In this document: positions 25,907 through 34,631 of the stretch, one piece after another
Layout of the letters: each line of letters starts with the position of its first letter
Position numbering within the stretch: the stretch's first letter is position 1
Source: CAZEGV01 sp964511645
GTDB lineage: Bacteria > Bacteroidota > Bacteroidia > Cytophagales > JAAEPT01
Assembly: GCA_964511645.1 (NCBI GenBank)
Contig: CAZEGV010000007.1
Location: 1-61,667, forward strand
Length of the DNA stretch: 61,667 nucleotides
Direction: 5' to 3'
Made by a program: the position numbers and the translations under genes
The notes under the pieces: generated by a model
Database searches by the model: none
What the model saw: the letters and a program-made list of their open reading frames with translations, nothing else
What the model was told of the DNA's origin: nothing

Positions 25907-26773
25907 ATGGCAGGTTTAAATAAAGAAATATGGCTTCCTGAGATAATGGAAGGCTTTTACCCTGAAGCATCGTTTTTGACAGAGGCGAGAGACTTTTCTG
26001 CTTTTGTAGAAAATGATAAAATTAACTTGGCAGAGGCTGGAGTTAATCCAAATGTATTGATCAACAACAGCACGTATCCTGTGCCTACATCTGAGCGTGG
26101 TGATTTGGCTATCTCGATGGAGTTGGATGTGTATGACACGGAGAACACGTTGTTGCGTAATGCTGAGAAGGCAGAACAATCGTACGACAAAATGAAGTCT
26201 ATCATGTATGGACATAAGCAAGCAATGTTGCAACGTTTTCAGCAAAAAGCCTCTCACGCATTTGCTCCATTATCAAATGCTTCTGACACACCTGTGATAG
26301 TATGCACAGGAGGTGATAATGGTTCAGGTAATAAGTCGTTAAAATTCGAGGACATCCTTACTTTGTCTCAAAGATGGGATGACCGTGATTTTCCTGCTGA
26401 AGGTCGTATTTTGGTGCTGTCTACTCAACATGTCGCTGACTTGAGAAAACAAAGCATTTCACAGTTCAAAGAATTTTTGAAGTCAAATGAATTGTTCGGG
26501 TTTAAAGTGTACAAGTATTCCAAACTTCCAGTATTTAATAAATCGACGGGGGTTAAGAAGGCATTTGGTGCAGCTGCAACCCCTGCTACAGACGTGATTG
26601 CTTCAATTGCTTTTCACAAGCAAGAAGTTATGCGTGCAGACGGTCGTGTGAAGATGTTCGCAGACTTAGATAATCCCAAAGAACGTGGGGATATTATCGG
26701 GTTTCAAAAACGTGGATTGGCAATGCCAATTAGAAACAAGGCAATCTCAGCAATTTACTCTCCTGCTGTATAG
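25907..26773 (+). CDS. Major capsid protein
   Basis: 288 aa. It lies directly after the protease-scaffold gene, the usual place. The N-terminus has NKEIWLPEIMEGFYPEASFLTEARDFSAFV, and later parts resemble HK97-fold capsids of Bacteroidota phages (TSERGDLAISMELDVYDTENTLLRNAE, LVLSTQHVADLRKQ, FKEFLKSNELFGFKVYKYS). It ends with a TAGTG overlap with the amidase start. The role rests on position plus these patterns. Confidence 0.85.
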   Translation: MAGLNKEIWLPEIMEGFYPEASFLTEARDFSAFVENDKINLAEAGVNPNVLINNSTYPVPTSERGDLAISMELDVYDTENTLLRNAEKAEQSYDKMKSIMYGHKQAMLQRFQQKASHAFAPLSNASDTPVIVCTGGDNGSGNKSLKFEDILTLSQRWDDRDFPAEGRILVLSTQHVADLRKQSISQFKEFLKSNELFGFKVYKYSKLPVFNKSTGVKKAFGAAATPATDVIASIAFHKQEVMRADGRVKMFADLDNPKERGDIIGFQKRGLAMPIRNKAISAIYSPAV

Positions 26774-27189
26774 TGAGAGTAATCAAGCACATAGTTATTC
26801 ATTGTACTGCTACTAGTAGCAGTACAACTGTGCAATCAATCTTAGCTTATTGGAAGTATAAGAAAAGATGGAAATTCCCAGGGTATCACTATCTTATAAA
26901 AGATGATGGTGAGATAGTAGAGTTGCTAAATATTAACAAGGCGTCTAATGGTGTAAGGGGACATAATAACGATAGTATACACCTCGCTTATATTGGTGGA
27001 GTGGATGATCGGTTAAAGGCAAAGGATACTCGAACAAAAGAACAGATTGAGTCTATGATTCGCTTGTTGTTTAGGTTAAAGGCAAGATTCCCTAATGCTG
27101 AGATTAAAGGTCACAGAGATTTTGATGGGGTTGCAAAAGACTGCCCTTCTTTTAATGTTTACAAATTCTTAACAGAAATAGGGTTATGA
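26773..27189 (+). CDS. N-acetylmuramoyl-L-alanine amidase (phage endolysin)
   Basis: 138 aa from a GTG that overlaps the capsid stop. It is a compact amidase_2 domain: HIVIHCTATSSS (zinc His), FPGYHYLIKDDGEI, HLAYIGGVDD, KGHRDFDGVAKDCPSF with the remaining zinc His and Cys. It cuts the amide between MurNAc and the stem peptide during lysis. There is no signal peptide, so it needs a holin. It is the first of three consecutive lysis genes. Confidence 0.93.
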   Translation: MRVIKHIVIHCTATSSSTTVQSILAYWKYKKRWKFPGYHYLIKDDGEIVELLNINKASNGVRGHNNDSIHLAYIGGVDDRLKAKDTRTKEQIESMIRLLFRLKARFPNAEIKGHRDFDGVAKDCPSFNVYKFLTEIGL

Positions 27190-27515
27190 TACAAGAGGCA
27201 ATTATTGGGCTGTTTGCGACACTCTTTACGGCAATTATAACTTGGGGCTTTGCTCGGAGAAAAAATGAAGCAGAAACAGATACTTTAGAGATTGATAATA
27301 TAGATAAAGTTGCAACTATTTGGAGAGAGCTTGCTGAATCTATGAAGCTTGAGGTTGCAGGGTTGAGAGGTGCACAAAAAGAGATTCTGACAAAACAAAG
27401 AAAATTGTTTGAGGAGAATATAAAAATGAGGGCGGAGATTGTGAGGCTAGAAGAGTTGGTGAAAGACCTGACAAAAGAGAACGTAAAATTGAGTAATTTA
27501 TTAAAAACGAATTGA
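27186..27515 (+). CDS. Holin- or spanin-like small membrane protein
   Basis: 109 aa. One N-terminal membrane segment (about residues 4-22, IIGLFATLFTAIITWGF) is followed by RRK and a long coiled coil to the C-terminus. It overlaps the amidase by four bases. Position and shape suit a lysis role (holin, or inner-membrane component), but no family motif proves it. It overlaps the next gene's start by one base. Confidence 0.6.
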   Translation: MIQEAIIGLFATLFTAIITWGFARRKNEAETDTLEIDNIDKVATIWRELAESMKLEVAGLRGAQKEILTKQRKLFEENIKMRAEIVRLEELVKDLTKENVKLSNLLKTN

Positions 27516-27976
27516 TGAAAATATTAATATTGATAATGTCAATTTGGTTGCTTTCTGCTTGTGCAGGGGTTAATCACAAAATGACAAAGGGGTTAGTGGA
27601 CATTAGGTCTGATAGCATTATATATATCGAGACAGTAAAACTGGACACAGTTTCTTTTGCAAAAGAAAGCTTTCGAATGACAATTCCTGAATATTTACAC
27701 GACACAGTTGTTGTGTATAGAAAAGGTCGAGCATCTGCACAAATAAAGTATGTGGATGGTAGAAAGGAGTTGACGGCTAGCTGTGATAGTATAAGCGAAA
27801 TTGTGATAGGGAAGGACATTCAGATTACTAATCTTAAATCAAGGTTAACAGATAAAAATAGGGTCATAGAGACGGAGGTGAAGCCTCCTGATAGAGGCGG
27901 TCGGTGGTTTTTTTGGATTGGGATGTGGGCTTCAATAACTGTAATTGCGATAAAGCTGATAAATAAATATTTGTAG
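27515..27976 (+). CDS. Putative unimolecular spanin (lipoprotein with C-terminal membrane segment)
   Basis: 153 aa from ATG 27515. The lipoprotein signal MKILILIMSIWLLSAC gives an acylated Cys at residue 16. The middle is about 100 residues of mixed beta and coil, and the end has one hydrophobic helix (RWFFWIGMWASITVIAIKLI). An outer-membrane lipid anchor plus an inner-membrane C-terminal helix is the plan of u-spanins such as T1 gp11, which fuse the two membranes at lysis. It directly follows endolysin and a holin-like gene. No sequence homology was recognised, so this rests on topology and context. Confidence 0.55.
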   Translation: MKILILIMSIWLLSACAGVNHKMTKGLVDIRSDSIIYIETVKLDTVSFAKESFRMTIPEYLHDTVVVYRKGRASAQIKYVDGRKELTASCDSISEIVIGKDIQITNLKSRLTDKNRVIETEVKPPDRGGRWFFWIGMWASITVIAIKLINKYL

Positions 27977-27991
27977 TTAAATATTCATGAG

Positions 27992-28231
27992 ATGAACAAA
28001 GAAAATAAAATAAAATGGGCAAAGCCTACTTTTAACGCATATAAAGATGTTGACAGTGTAATTGTCGCATCAGATGGAAATGTGTTTTTGTCTGAGGCTA
28101 AGAACCTCGCACAAGATCATGCTAGGTTGAGAGGGTTGACTTTAGAGGTCTGCTCTCGTGAGGAAGTGATTTCTGAAGAAGTGATTCCTGAGGAAGTAAA
28201 GGAAAAGGGCAAAATGCTTAAGAACAAATGA
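27992..28231 (+). CDS. Small phage protein, unknown
   Basis: 79 aa: KIKWAKPTFNAYKDVDSVIVASDGNVFLSEAKNLAQDHAR, then an acidic Val/Glu repeat (EEVISEEVIPEEVKEK). Soluble, with no known domain. It overlaps the sheath gene by four bases. A minor structural or assembly role is likely from position. Confidence 0.6.
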   Translation: MNKENKIKWAKPTFNAYKDVDSVIVASDGNVFLSEAKNLAQDHARLRGLTLEVCSREEVISEEVIPEEVKEKGKMLKNK

Positions 28232-29403
28232 ACGATGTAATCATACAAAAGAGAAACGGTGGTTTAGGTCGCCGTTTCCCTTCAGGAGACGCTATAAGTG
28301 GGCTTGTTGCGAATGGTGTGGCGGTTGTTGGGGGTGTTCAACTGAACACAACTTATAGGCTGAAAAGTGTAAAAGATGCGTTGTTGTTACTAATACTTCC
28401 TGCTTATGATTCAGACAATTCTGTCCTTGTCTATGAGCATATTAGCGAATTCTTTAGAGTCAACCCAAACGGAGATTTATATCTTCAGTTGGTGGCTAAG
28501 TCTATGAGTTATGTGGATATGTTGGATATAACTAACACAAACTCTGCAAAGAAATTATTAATAGAAGCTGATGGAACCATTAAGCAATTAGGTATTGCTT
28601 ACAATCCAGCTACTTCAGTTACTGATTTTAGCGACACGTTGTTAGCGGTAACGAAAGCTCAAGAATTAGCAACTGAAGAGTATGCTCAGCATCGACCTGT
28701 GCAAATTGTCTTAGAAGGGAAAGGTTTTGATTTAACAAGCACAACAGATTTGCGAGCGATGAACGCTAAAAACGTCAGTGTCATGATTGGTCAAGCGATC
28801 CCTGTGTTAGCACAAGACCCTACATATTCAGCTGTTGGTACTCTTTTAGGAGTTGTTTCTTTAGCGAAAGTCAATGAAAATATCGCTTGGGTTGAGCGTT
28901 TCAATATGTACGGAGGAAGATTGACAGCAACATCAATTGGTGGTGTTAATCTGTCTGCTGTATCGGAAGGAAAAAAAGAGATATTGAACGATTATGGGCA
29001 TATCTTTTTCATAAAACACACTGGGCGTGCAGGGTTCTATTTAAACGATTCTCACACTTGCACTATCATCACAGATGATTATGCTTATGTTGAGAGCAAT
29101 AGGGTGATAGACAAGGGGGCTAGAGCTATTAGACAAGCTTTACTGCCAAAATTAAACGCTCCAGTTCTAGTTGACACTGATACGGGACGGCTTTCCCCTG
29201 AAGTAGTAAAATATTACGAAAGTTTGAGCAGAAAAGCACTTGAAGCAATGATTAGTAACGGAGAGTTAAGTGGTGCAGATGTATTTGTAGACCCTTTTCA
29301 AGATATAATTGCGACTTCTGAGTTTCAAGTAGAATTTGATTTGATCCCTACAGGGACAAATAGGAAAATAAAAGCGATACTTGGGTTTTCAAACCCTTTC
29401 TAA
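28228..29403 (+). CDS. Contractile tail sheath protein (DUF2586)
   Basis: 391 aa. It matches the DUF2586 family of Bacteroidota phages: MNDVIIQKRNGGLGRR, then SGDAISGLVANGV, a middle region around PVQIVLEGKG and a C-terminal part with DYAYVESNRVIDKGARAIRQALLPKLNAPV, equivalent to the conserved sheath handshake region. It forms the contracting outer tube. It is followed at once by a tail-tube gene, the sheath-tube order found in Mu (L-M). Confidence 0.85.
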   Translation: MNDVIIQKRNGGLGRRFPSGDAISGLVANGVAVVGGVQLNTTYRLKSVKDALLLLILPAYDSDNSVLVYEHISEFFRVNPNGDLYLQLVAKSMSYVDMLDITNTNSAKKLLIEADGTIKQLGIAYNPATSVTDFSDTLLAVTKAQELATEEYAQHRPVQIVLEGKGFDLTSTTDLRAMNAKNVSVMIGQAIPVLAQDPTYSAVGTLLGVVSLAKVNENIAWVERFNMYGGRLTATSIGGVNLSAVSEGKKEILNDYGHIFFIKHTGRAGFYLNDSHTCTIITDDYAYVESNRVIDKGARAIRQALLPKLNAPVLVDTDTGRLSPEVVKYYESLSRKALEAMISNGELSGADVFVDPFQDIIATSEFQVEFDLIPTGTNRKIKAILGFSNPF

Positions 29404-29415
29404 ACAGCGATTAAA

Positions 29416-29844
29416 ATGGCAGAATTAACACCATTAATAAACGGAGTAAGACATTCTTGGGGAGAGGTTAAGATCATTATTCTTGGTCGAACAGTTACAG
29501 GGATATCCGCGATCTCTTACGATGACAAGCAAGATAAAAAAAATCATTACGGTGCAGGAAATATGCCTTCACACCGAGGAAAAGGGAGATATGAAGCTAG
29601 TGCTAAAGTAACTCTCTATGATTATGAAGTAGATGCTATACAGCGTTCTTTGGGGGTTGGTAAACGTCTTCAAGAGATCTCCTCATTTGATGTTGTTGTG
29701 GCTTTTGCCGGAGAGGATGACATTATAGTTACTCATGTAATTCGTAATTGCGAATTTATGGACAATAAGCGAGATTTAAAAGAAGGGGATACCACCTTTA
29801 CTGTTGAACTAGGCTTGTTACCAAGTCACATCGAATGGAGTTAG
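29416..29844 (+). CDS. Tail tube protein
   Basis: 142 aa. The pattern MAELTPLINGVRHSWGEVKIIILGRTVTGISAISYDD, then GAGNMPSHRGKGRYEASAKVTLYDYEVDAIQRS and a C-terminal DTTFTVEL, is that of Bacteroidota phage tube proteins with a beta-sandwich fold. It polymerises inside the sheath. It comes 12 bases after the sheath gene and one base before the chaperone. Confidence 0.83.
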   Translation: MAELTPLINGVRHSWGEVKIIILGRTVTGISAISYDDKQDKKNHYGAGNMPSHRGKGRYEASAKVTLYDYEVDAIQRSLGVGKRLQEISSFDVVVAFAGEDDIIVTHVIRNCEFMDNKRDLKEGDTTFTVELGLLPSHIEWS

Positions 29845-29845
29845 T

Positions 29846-30166
29846 ATGGAGGGTAAAGATAAAATATTGCTTGCAAAAATAGAAAAGTGGAAGTCCAAAT
29901 ATGGAGGTGTCTATCAGATAGACGTCCCCCTTGACGATGAGGACGCTAAGGCTACGGCTTATTTCAGAAAACCGAACATTCAGATTATGTCTGTTGCTCA
30001 GAAATACATCAAATCTGACCCAATAAAATCAGCAACAACATTGTTTGACAACTGTTGGTTGGGTGGTGATGAAGAGATAAAAGACAGTGACGAGGCGAAG
30101 CTTTCTTGCTGTAAACAGCTGGGCACAATATTTAAAATAAGAGAAGCTTCTTTAAAAAAGCTTTAG
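29846..30166 (+). CDS. Tail assembly chaperone, zero-frame product (gpG-type)
   Basis: 106 aa, small and charged, placed between tube and tape measure where long-tailed phages keep the G/GT chaperones. WKSKYGGVYQIDVPLDDEDAKATAYFRKP fits Bacteroidota examples. The last codons TTA AAA AAG are a slippery site. A -1 shift extends the protein by 76 residues to 181 aa. Confidence 0.85.
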   Translation: MEGKDKILLAKIEKWKSKYGGVYQIDVPLDDEDAKATAYFRKPNIQIMSVAQKYIKSDPIKSATTLFDNCWLGGDEEIKDSDEAKLSCCKQLGTIFKIREASLKKL

Positions 30167-30190
30167 CCCTTACCTCTATTAACGAAGAGG
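30151..30190 (+). promoter_or_regulatory. Programmed -1 frameshift signal in the tail chaperone
   Basis: A AAA AAG at 30154-30160 lies in frame, and T TTA AAA at 30151-30157 overlaps it. A small hairpin CCTCT-N8-AGAGG (30173-30190) begins 13 bases after the heptamer. The zero-frame stop TAG is at 30164-30166. Shifting by -1 opens the frame through to 30390. Confidence 0.85.
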
Positions 30191-30390
30191 AGGGGGCAGA
30201 TGAGCTTCTTAAATCGGTAGCTCTAGTTCGACAAGTTTTTGGGGGTAACCCCTTGGATTTGTCAGATTATGAGTTTGCTCGGCAACTTAATCAGGCAACA
30301 TACCTTAAACGATTAGACCAGGATCTAATGGAAGGTGTGCTTACAAAGGTGGTAAACAAAGTATTTGAAGCTTTAAACAGCGAACGGTAA
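30160..30390 (+). CDS. Tail assembly chaperone, frameshifted extension (GT-type)
   Basis: 76 codons read only after the -1 shift: LALTSINEEEGADELLKSVALVRQVFGGNPLDLSDYEFARQL and onward to LNSER. It has no start of its own and its stop TAA overlaps the tape-measure ATG by one base. It gives a 181-aa fusion with the upstream product. In other phages the T domain binds the tape measure and recruits tube subunits. Confidence 0.82.
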   Translation, partial: ALALTSINEEEGADELLKSVALVRQVFGGNPLDLSDYEFARQLNQATYLKRLDQDLMEGVLTKVVNKVFEALNSER

Positions 30391-32240
30391 TGGAACAACT
30401 TAATTGGATATTTGAACTTACAGACAAGGTGACAGCACCTCTTCGTTCGATTAAGCAATCATTTAAAGGTTTAGAGGATAATCTCAACGTCAACAAAAGA
30501 AGTGTCGATAAGGTTGGCGACTCTATTAATGACTTGAGAAGTAAGTTATCGAGAATGAAGCAGGGGAGAAATCAAGCGTTTAGAACAGATCAAATAGAGC
30601 GATACAATTTAATGATTGAAGATACTGAGAATAAGCTTCAAAAATTAGAAAATTTACCATCTAAAAAACACCAAAACAATTGGCAAGATGTCGCTTTGGG
30701 TATTAATCAGGTGTCTGAAGTTATTGACAAGGTGGCTCATTCTTTAGATTTCACTAATGAAATTGAAAACACGGCGGTCAACATTAAGCGGTTTACTAAA
30801 CTAACAGGCGATGACTTGGATAGTGCGACGAAGAAAGTACATCAATTAGCGTCTGTTTATGGTGAGGGAGGAGAAGAAATTGCTCGTGCGGCGAACGCTA
30901 TGACCAAACAGTCAGGAGGTACATTTGAAGAGAACTTGGCGTTGATAGAAAAAGGTTACAAAAAAGGGGCGAATCTCAATAATGATATGCTTGACACCTT
31001 GACTGAATATCCTGCTTTCATGAAAAAGTTGGAAATTGACATGTCGGAGACAATGGCTGTGATGGCTTATGCTTCTGAACAAGGAATTTATTCAGATAAG
31101 GCAATAGACTCTTTGAAAGAAGGAAGTATAGCCTTGGATGAAATGGGACAAAGTCAAATAGATGCTTTACAAGGTGTTGGTTTGTCTTTAGATCAATTGA
31201 AAGGCAAGACGGGAATTGAGCGAATTAAAATGATGTCCGAAGCAATGGAAGGAGCAAATAAGGAGGCTAAACAAAAGTTAGTTTCTGAGTTTTTTAAATC
31301 AGCTGGAGAAGATGCAGGGGCGTTTATTGAAAACTTTCACAAAGTACCTTTAGAATTGGAGAAGCTTAATTCTGTTGAGCAATCAGGTGCTGGGTTCAAG
31401 TCATTTGTAGCAGGTTTGCAATCTGATTTCACGGCTATGTTTGGTAACGTTGGTCAGTACGCTCAACAAATGAGCTCTGTTACACCGTTGATTATGGGCT
31501 TATCTCAAGCGTTTAATTGGCTATCAAATTCTCAAAAGGTACAGTCTATTTGGACAGGAATAGTAACAACAGCACAATGGGCATTAAATTTAGCATTGAA
31601 TGCTAACCCGATTGGTTTGGTGATTATAGGAATTACGGCACTGATAGCAGGGTTTATTTGGTTAGGATCAGAAATGGGTTGGTTTGGCGATTTCTTTGTT
31701 GGGTTTTGGGACGGTCTTGTGGGGTATTTTACTGATTTGGTAAGTTTTTGGAATACTTACCTTAATCCATTTTCTTGGTTATTGACGTTAATTGACTTTG
31801 TTTTCCCTGAAGCAGGGCAAGCAATAAGAGATTGGTTCGGTGGTTTACAGGAATGGATAATGGAATGGGTTGATAAAGTTGTTGGTGCTGTAACTGGTGC
31901 GTTTGATAGCGTGAGCGAGTTTTTTGGGTTTGGAGAAGATGGAGAGGTTAAGGTTACTGGAGATGTTAAACATGAGGTAAAGGCAGACGAAAAACAGCTT
32001 GAAAAACAAAAGAAGGTAGGCATTACGACAGGGGCAAAAGTTCCTGTAAAAACAAGTGCGTCAGGTGGAGCATCAGGGTTCAAATCTGCTGAGAAAAAAG
32101 AGATTACAGTTAAGATTGAAAACTTAATCAAAGAATTTACTATTAAGACGGAAAATTTAGGGGAGAGTGTTTCTGTTATTAAAGAAAAAGTAGCAGAGGC
32201 TCTAGTTGGTGCGGTGAGAGATTTTGAAATAACGATATAG
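30390..32240 (+). CDS. Tape measure protein
   Basis: 616 aa. Long helical N-terminus (FELTDKVTAPLRSIKQSFKGLEDNL), a tail-lysozyme/TMP-like middle (ANAMTKQSGGTFEENLALIEKGYKKGANLNNDMLDTLTEYPAF), then hydrophobic segments at about 395-425 and 430-450 and a disordered tail. It sets tail length and threads into the membrane on ejection. It is small, so the tail should be short (roughly 90 nm by the usual 1.5 Angstrom per residue rule). Confidence 0.88.
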   Translation: MEQLNWIFELTDKVTAPLRSIKQSFKGLEDNLNVNKRSVDKVGDSINDLRSKLSRMKQGRNQAFRTDQIERYNLMIEDTENKLQKLENLPSKKHQNNWQDVALGINQVSEVIDKVAHSLDFTNEIENTAVNIKRFTKLTGDDLDSATKKVHQLASVYGEGGEEIARAANAMTKQSGGTFEENLALIEKGYKKGANLNNDMLDTLTEYPAFMKKLEIDMSETMAVMAYASEQGIYSDKAIDSLKEGSIALDEMGQSQIDALQGVGLSLDQLKGKTGIERIKMMSEAMEGANKEAKQKLVSEFFKSAGEDAGAFIENFHKVPLELEKLNSVEQSGAGFKSFVAGLQSDFTAMFGNVGQYAQQMSSVTPLIMGLSQAFNWLSNSQKVQSIWTGIVTTAQWALNLALNANPIGLVIIGITALIAGFIWLGSEMGWFGDFFVGFWDGLVGYFTDLVSFWNTYLNPFSWLLTLIDFVFPEAGQAIRDWFGGLQEWIMEWVDKVVGAVTGAFDSVSEFFGFGEDGEVKVTGDVKHEVKADEKQLEKQKKVGITTGAKVPVKTSASGGASGFKSAEKKEITVKIENLIKEFTIKTENLGESVSVIKEKVAEALVGAVRDFEITI

Positions 32241-32241
32241 G

Positions 32242-32877
32242 ATGGCTTTTGAATACACTATACCTGAATTATTAAAGCTATCTGGACTAAGGGGTTATAC
32301 GCCACGCTTGGCTAGTGCGGTAAACGGTCTTATTTCATCTCGCAACGAGATAGATTATGACAAAGCATTAAAGCAAGTGACAGAGGGAATTACAGGCTAT
32401 CAGTTACCTAATGTTGAGATTGTAAACGCTACGTTTTCGGATAAATCTCACTTTGATGGGTTGCCTATTTATCAACCTTTGGTTTTTGAAAAACTTACGA
32501 AATCGGCAAAAGACTATATGCTTGACAGTGCTGTGGTATCAATCAACAGGACGAAGGACATCGTTGTAACAAAAGTACAAGGTAGGGATAGCACGGTTAA
32601 GGAGTTTATATCAAATGGTGACTACCAAATTTCGGTAACAGGTATTATAGCTAATCGAGGGGTTGGCTATCCTAAGGCTGATGTTAAGGAGTTTGCAGGC
32701 TATATGTCTGCTAACAAGTCGCTCAAGATAACACACGAGGTATTGAATATGTTAGGTGTTCACGAATTGGTTGTTACTGATTATTCATTGCCAGCTACGG
32801 AATACCAAAATTTACAAACGTACAGTTTCTCTGCGATAAGCGAAACACCAGTTGAATTAAGGATTGATAAAAGATGA
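32242..32877 (+). CDS. DUF6046-type baseplate/tail protein
   Basis: 211 aa. It resembles DUF6046 proteins that follow the tape measure in Bacteroidota phages: YQPLVFEKLTKSAKDYMLDSAVVSINRTKDIVVTKVQGRDSTVKEFISNGDYQISV and the late NLQTYSFSAISETPVELRI. It probably links tail tube and hub. It is one base after the tape measure and overlaps the hub gene by four. Confidence 0.7.
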   Translation: MAFEYTIPELLKLSGLRGYTPRLASAVNGLISSRNEIDYDKALKQVTEGITGYQLPNVEIVNATFSDKSHFDGLPIYQPLVFEKLTKSAKDYMLDSAVVSINRTKDIVVTKVQGRDSTVKEFISNGDYQISVTGIIANRGVGYPKADVKEFAGYMSANKSLKITHEVLNMLGVHELVVTDYSLPATEYQNLQTYSFSAISETPVELRIDKR

Positions 32878-33806
32878 AGTTACCTGTTATTATATTGACA
32901 ATCGGAGCATTCACATTTAGCTGGGCAAATGAGGTTAAAACGGTAAGTTCGTGGAAAATGCTTACAGACACAACAACAATTAAGTTGCCTAAAAACATTT
33001 CTTTTGACAAGAAGCATCTTGCTGAACAGATTAAAAAAGGTGATAAGGTTATTGTTCAAACAGGCTACAATCAGCGATTAAACACCGTTTTTACTGGTTA
33101 CGTAACTGCTGTTAAGCCAACCGTTCCGCTTGAAATCGTGTGCGAAGACGAGATGTGGAATTTAAAACAAACTAACATAATTAAGAGTGGTAAATCGGCA
33201 AGTTTATCAAGCTTAATAAAAGAGATTGTTCCTGATGTTTCTACGGATTTGTTAGATGTTGAACTAGGTAACTATTTTATCAACAACATCTCTCAAGCTA
33301 AGTTTTTGGAAAAGCTAAAAGCTGATTTCGGGTTGTATTCTTTTTTTAGAGGTAAAACACTCGTTATCGGTAAGCCTTACAACTCTGCTACATTAAAAAA
33401 AGTAACATTTAAGTTGGGCGACAATATCAAGTCGGATAAGTTGGTTTACAAGCGAAAAGACGAAGTAAAGGTGAGGGTTAAAGCGGTGTCGAACAATAAG
33501 GACGGCTCAAAAACAACGGTTGAACTGGGTGATAAAAACGGTCAGAGCAGAACGTTGAATTTTTACAACATAAGCAAAAAAGAATTAAAAGCAAGTGCCG
33601 AAAGGGAGATGAAACGCTTCAATTATGATGGTTGGCGAGGAGGTTTTGTGGTATTTGGAGAGCCGTTTGTTCGTCACGGAGACATCGTTATTTTAGAGGA
33701 TACTGAGGATAGTGATAAAACAGGCGAGTATTATGTTGATGAGTTGATTTACACGTTTGGTGTAGGCGGAGTACAACAAGAAATAGAACTAGGACGAAAA
33801 GCATAA
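32874..33806 (+). CDS. Baseplate hub protein (Mu gpP / T4 gp27-like)
   Basis: 310 aa. The order of beta-rich segments (FDKKHLAEQIKKGDKVIVQTGYNQRLNTVFTGYV, FLEKLKADFGLYSFFRGKTLVIGKPYN) and position before the spike match late control D / hub proteins. The C-terminus has the usual HGDIVILED and TGEYYVDELIYTFGVGGVQQEIELG. Sequence similarity to Mu gpP is weak by eye; the call uses pattern and gene order. Confidence 0.72.
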   Translation: MKLPVIILTIGAFTFSWANEVKTVSSWKMLTDTTTIKLPKNISFDKKHLAEQIKKGDKVIVQTGYNQRLNTVFTGYVTAVKPTVPLEIVCEDEMWNLKQTNIIKSGKSASLSSLIKEIVPDVSTDLLDVELGNYFINNISQAKFLEKLKADFGLYSFFRGKTLVIGKPYNSATLKKVTFKLGDNIKSDKLVYKRKDEVKVRVKAVSNNKDGSKTTVELGDKNGQSRTLNFYNISKKELKASAEREMKRFNYDGWRGGFVVFGEPFVRHGDIVILEDTEDSDKTGEYYVDELIYTFGVGGVQQEIELGRKA

Positions 33807-34336
33807 TGGGAATTAAGGAGACAATACAATTGCTCGTAAAAGACCTGATTAATATTCAGGTTCAAGCAGGGAAGGTTCTTTGTGTAGACGAGAAAACGAT
33901 GACTTGTGATATAGCTATCGAGGGCGAACCTGACCGTTTGGATGTACGGTTGACTTCTGTAATTGATAGTTCTGAAAAAGGGATACTGGTTGTGCCTGTT
34001 GTAGGTAGCTATGTGTTATTAGGCTTGATAGATAACAAAGAAGAGAGTGCGTTTGTTTTTCGTTTTTCTGAAGTAAAATCAATCAAACTAATAGTTGATA
34101 AAATACAATTGTCTGGTGACGAATTAGGCGGATTGGTGGTAAGTGAAAAGGTGACTAATGAAGTTAATGAGTTAAAAAAAGAGATTAACATGCTTAAGGG
34201 ATTGTTTAGCTCTTGGGTGGTTGCTCCTTCAGACGGAGGTGCGGTACTAAAGGCGTTGGTGACGACTTGGGCAGGGCAGAATTTGGTTGCGATAAAAAAA
34301 GAGAAAATCGAAAACAGCAAGGTAAAACATGGCTAG
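33806..34336 (+). CDS. Baseplate spike / assembly protein V-like (Mu gp45-like)
   Basis: 176 aa. The N-terminal OB-like part (GKVLCVDEKTMTCDIAIEGEPDRLDVRL, then GSYVLLGLIDNKEESAFVFRFSEVK) fits gp45/gpV spike proteins. A helix and a C-terminal part around SDGGAVLKALVTTWAGQN follow. The spike punctures the outer membrane. It sits between hub and gp46-like genes as in Mu. Confidence 0.72.
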   Translation: MGIKETIQLLVKDLINIQVQAGKVLCVDEKTMTCDIAIEGEPDRLDVRLTSVIDSSEKGILVVPVVGSYVLLGLIDNKEESAFVFRFSEVKSIKLIVDKIQLSGDELGGLVVSEKVTNEVNELKKEINMLKGLFSSWVVAPSDGGAVLKALVTTWAGQNLVAIKKEKIENSKVKHG

Positions 34337-34631
34337 TGATATACTCTTAAATAAAGACGGTGATTTTGGCATAGTGGCTGGGGATCTAGACATAGGGTTT
34401 AGCGATGAGCAACATATTGAACATATGCTCCTAGCTAATAAGGGAGAGTATAAGCAGTCTCCGACTATTGGGGTTGGAATTTCGGGTTATAATTATGGGT
34501 CATTGTCTCCTCTTGAGCGATTAAAATTAGAACAAGAAATTTCCATACAATTAGAGAGTGATGAAGCGAGAGAGGTTGATGTTGATTATGATGTCGATGG
34601 ATTGTTAAAGATACAAGCGAGCTATGACTAA
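34329..34631 (+). CDS. Baseplate wedge protein (Mu gp46 / T4 gp25-like)
   Basis: 100 aa. DILLNKDGDFGIVAGDLDIGFSDEQHIEHMLLANKGEYKQSPTIGVGISGYNYG is typical of short gp25/gp46-like proteins in Bacteroidota phages. gp25-type proteins form the inner wedge of the baseplate and start sheath assembly. It overlaps both neighbours by eight bases. Confidence 0.78.
   Translation: MASDILLNKDGDFGIVAGDLDIGFSDEQHIEHMLLANKGEYKQSPTIGVGISGYNYGSLSPLERLKLEQEISIQLESDEAREVDVDYDVDGLLKIQASYD

Noticed and set aside
30167..30389. Treating the region after the tail chaperone as non-coding
   Set aside because: The -1 frame is fully open and gives the standard second chaperone domain.
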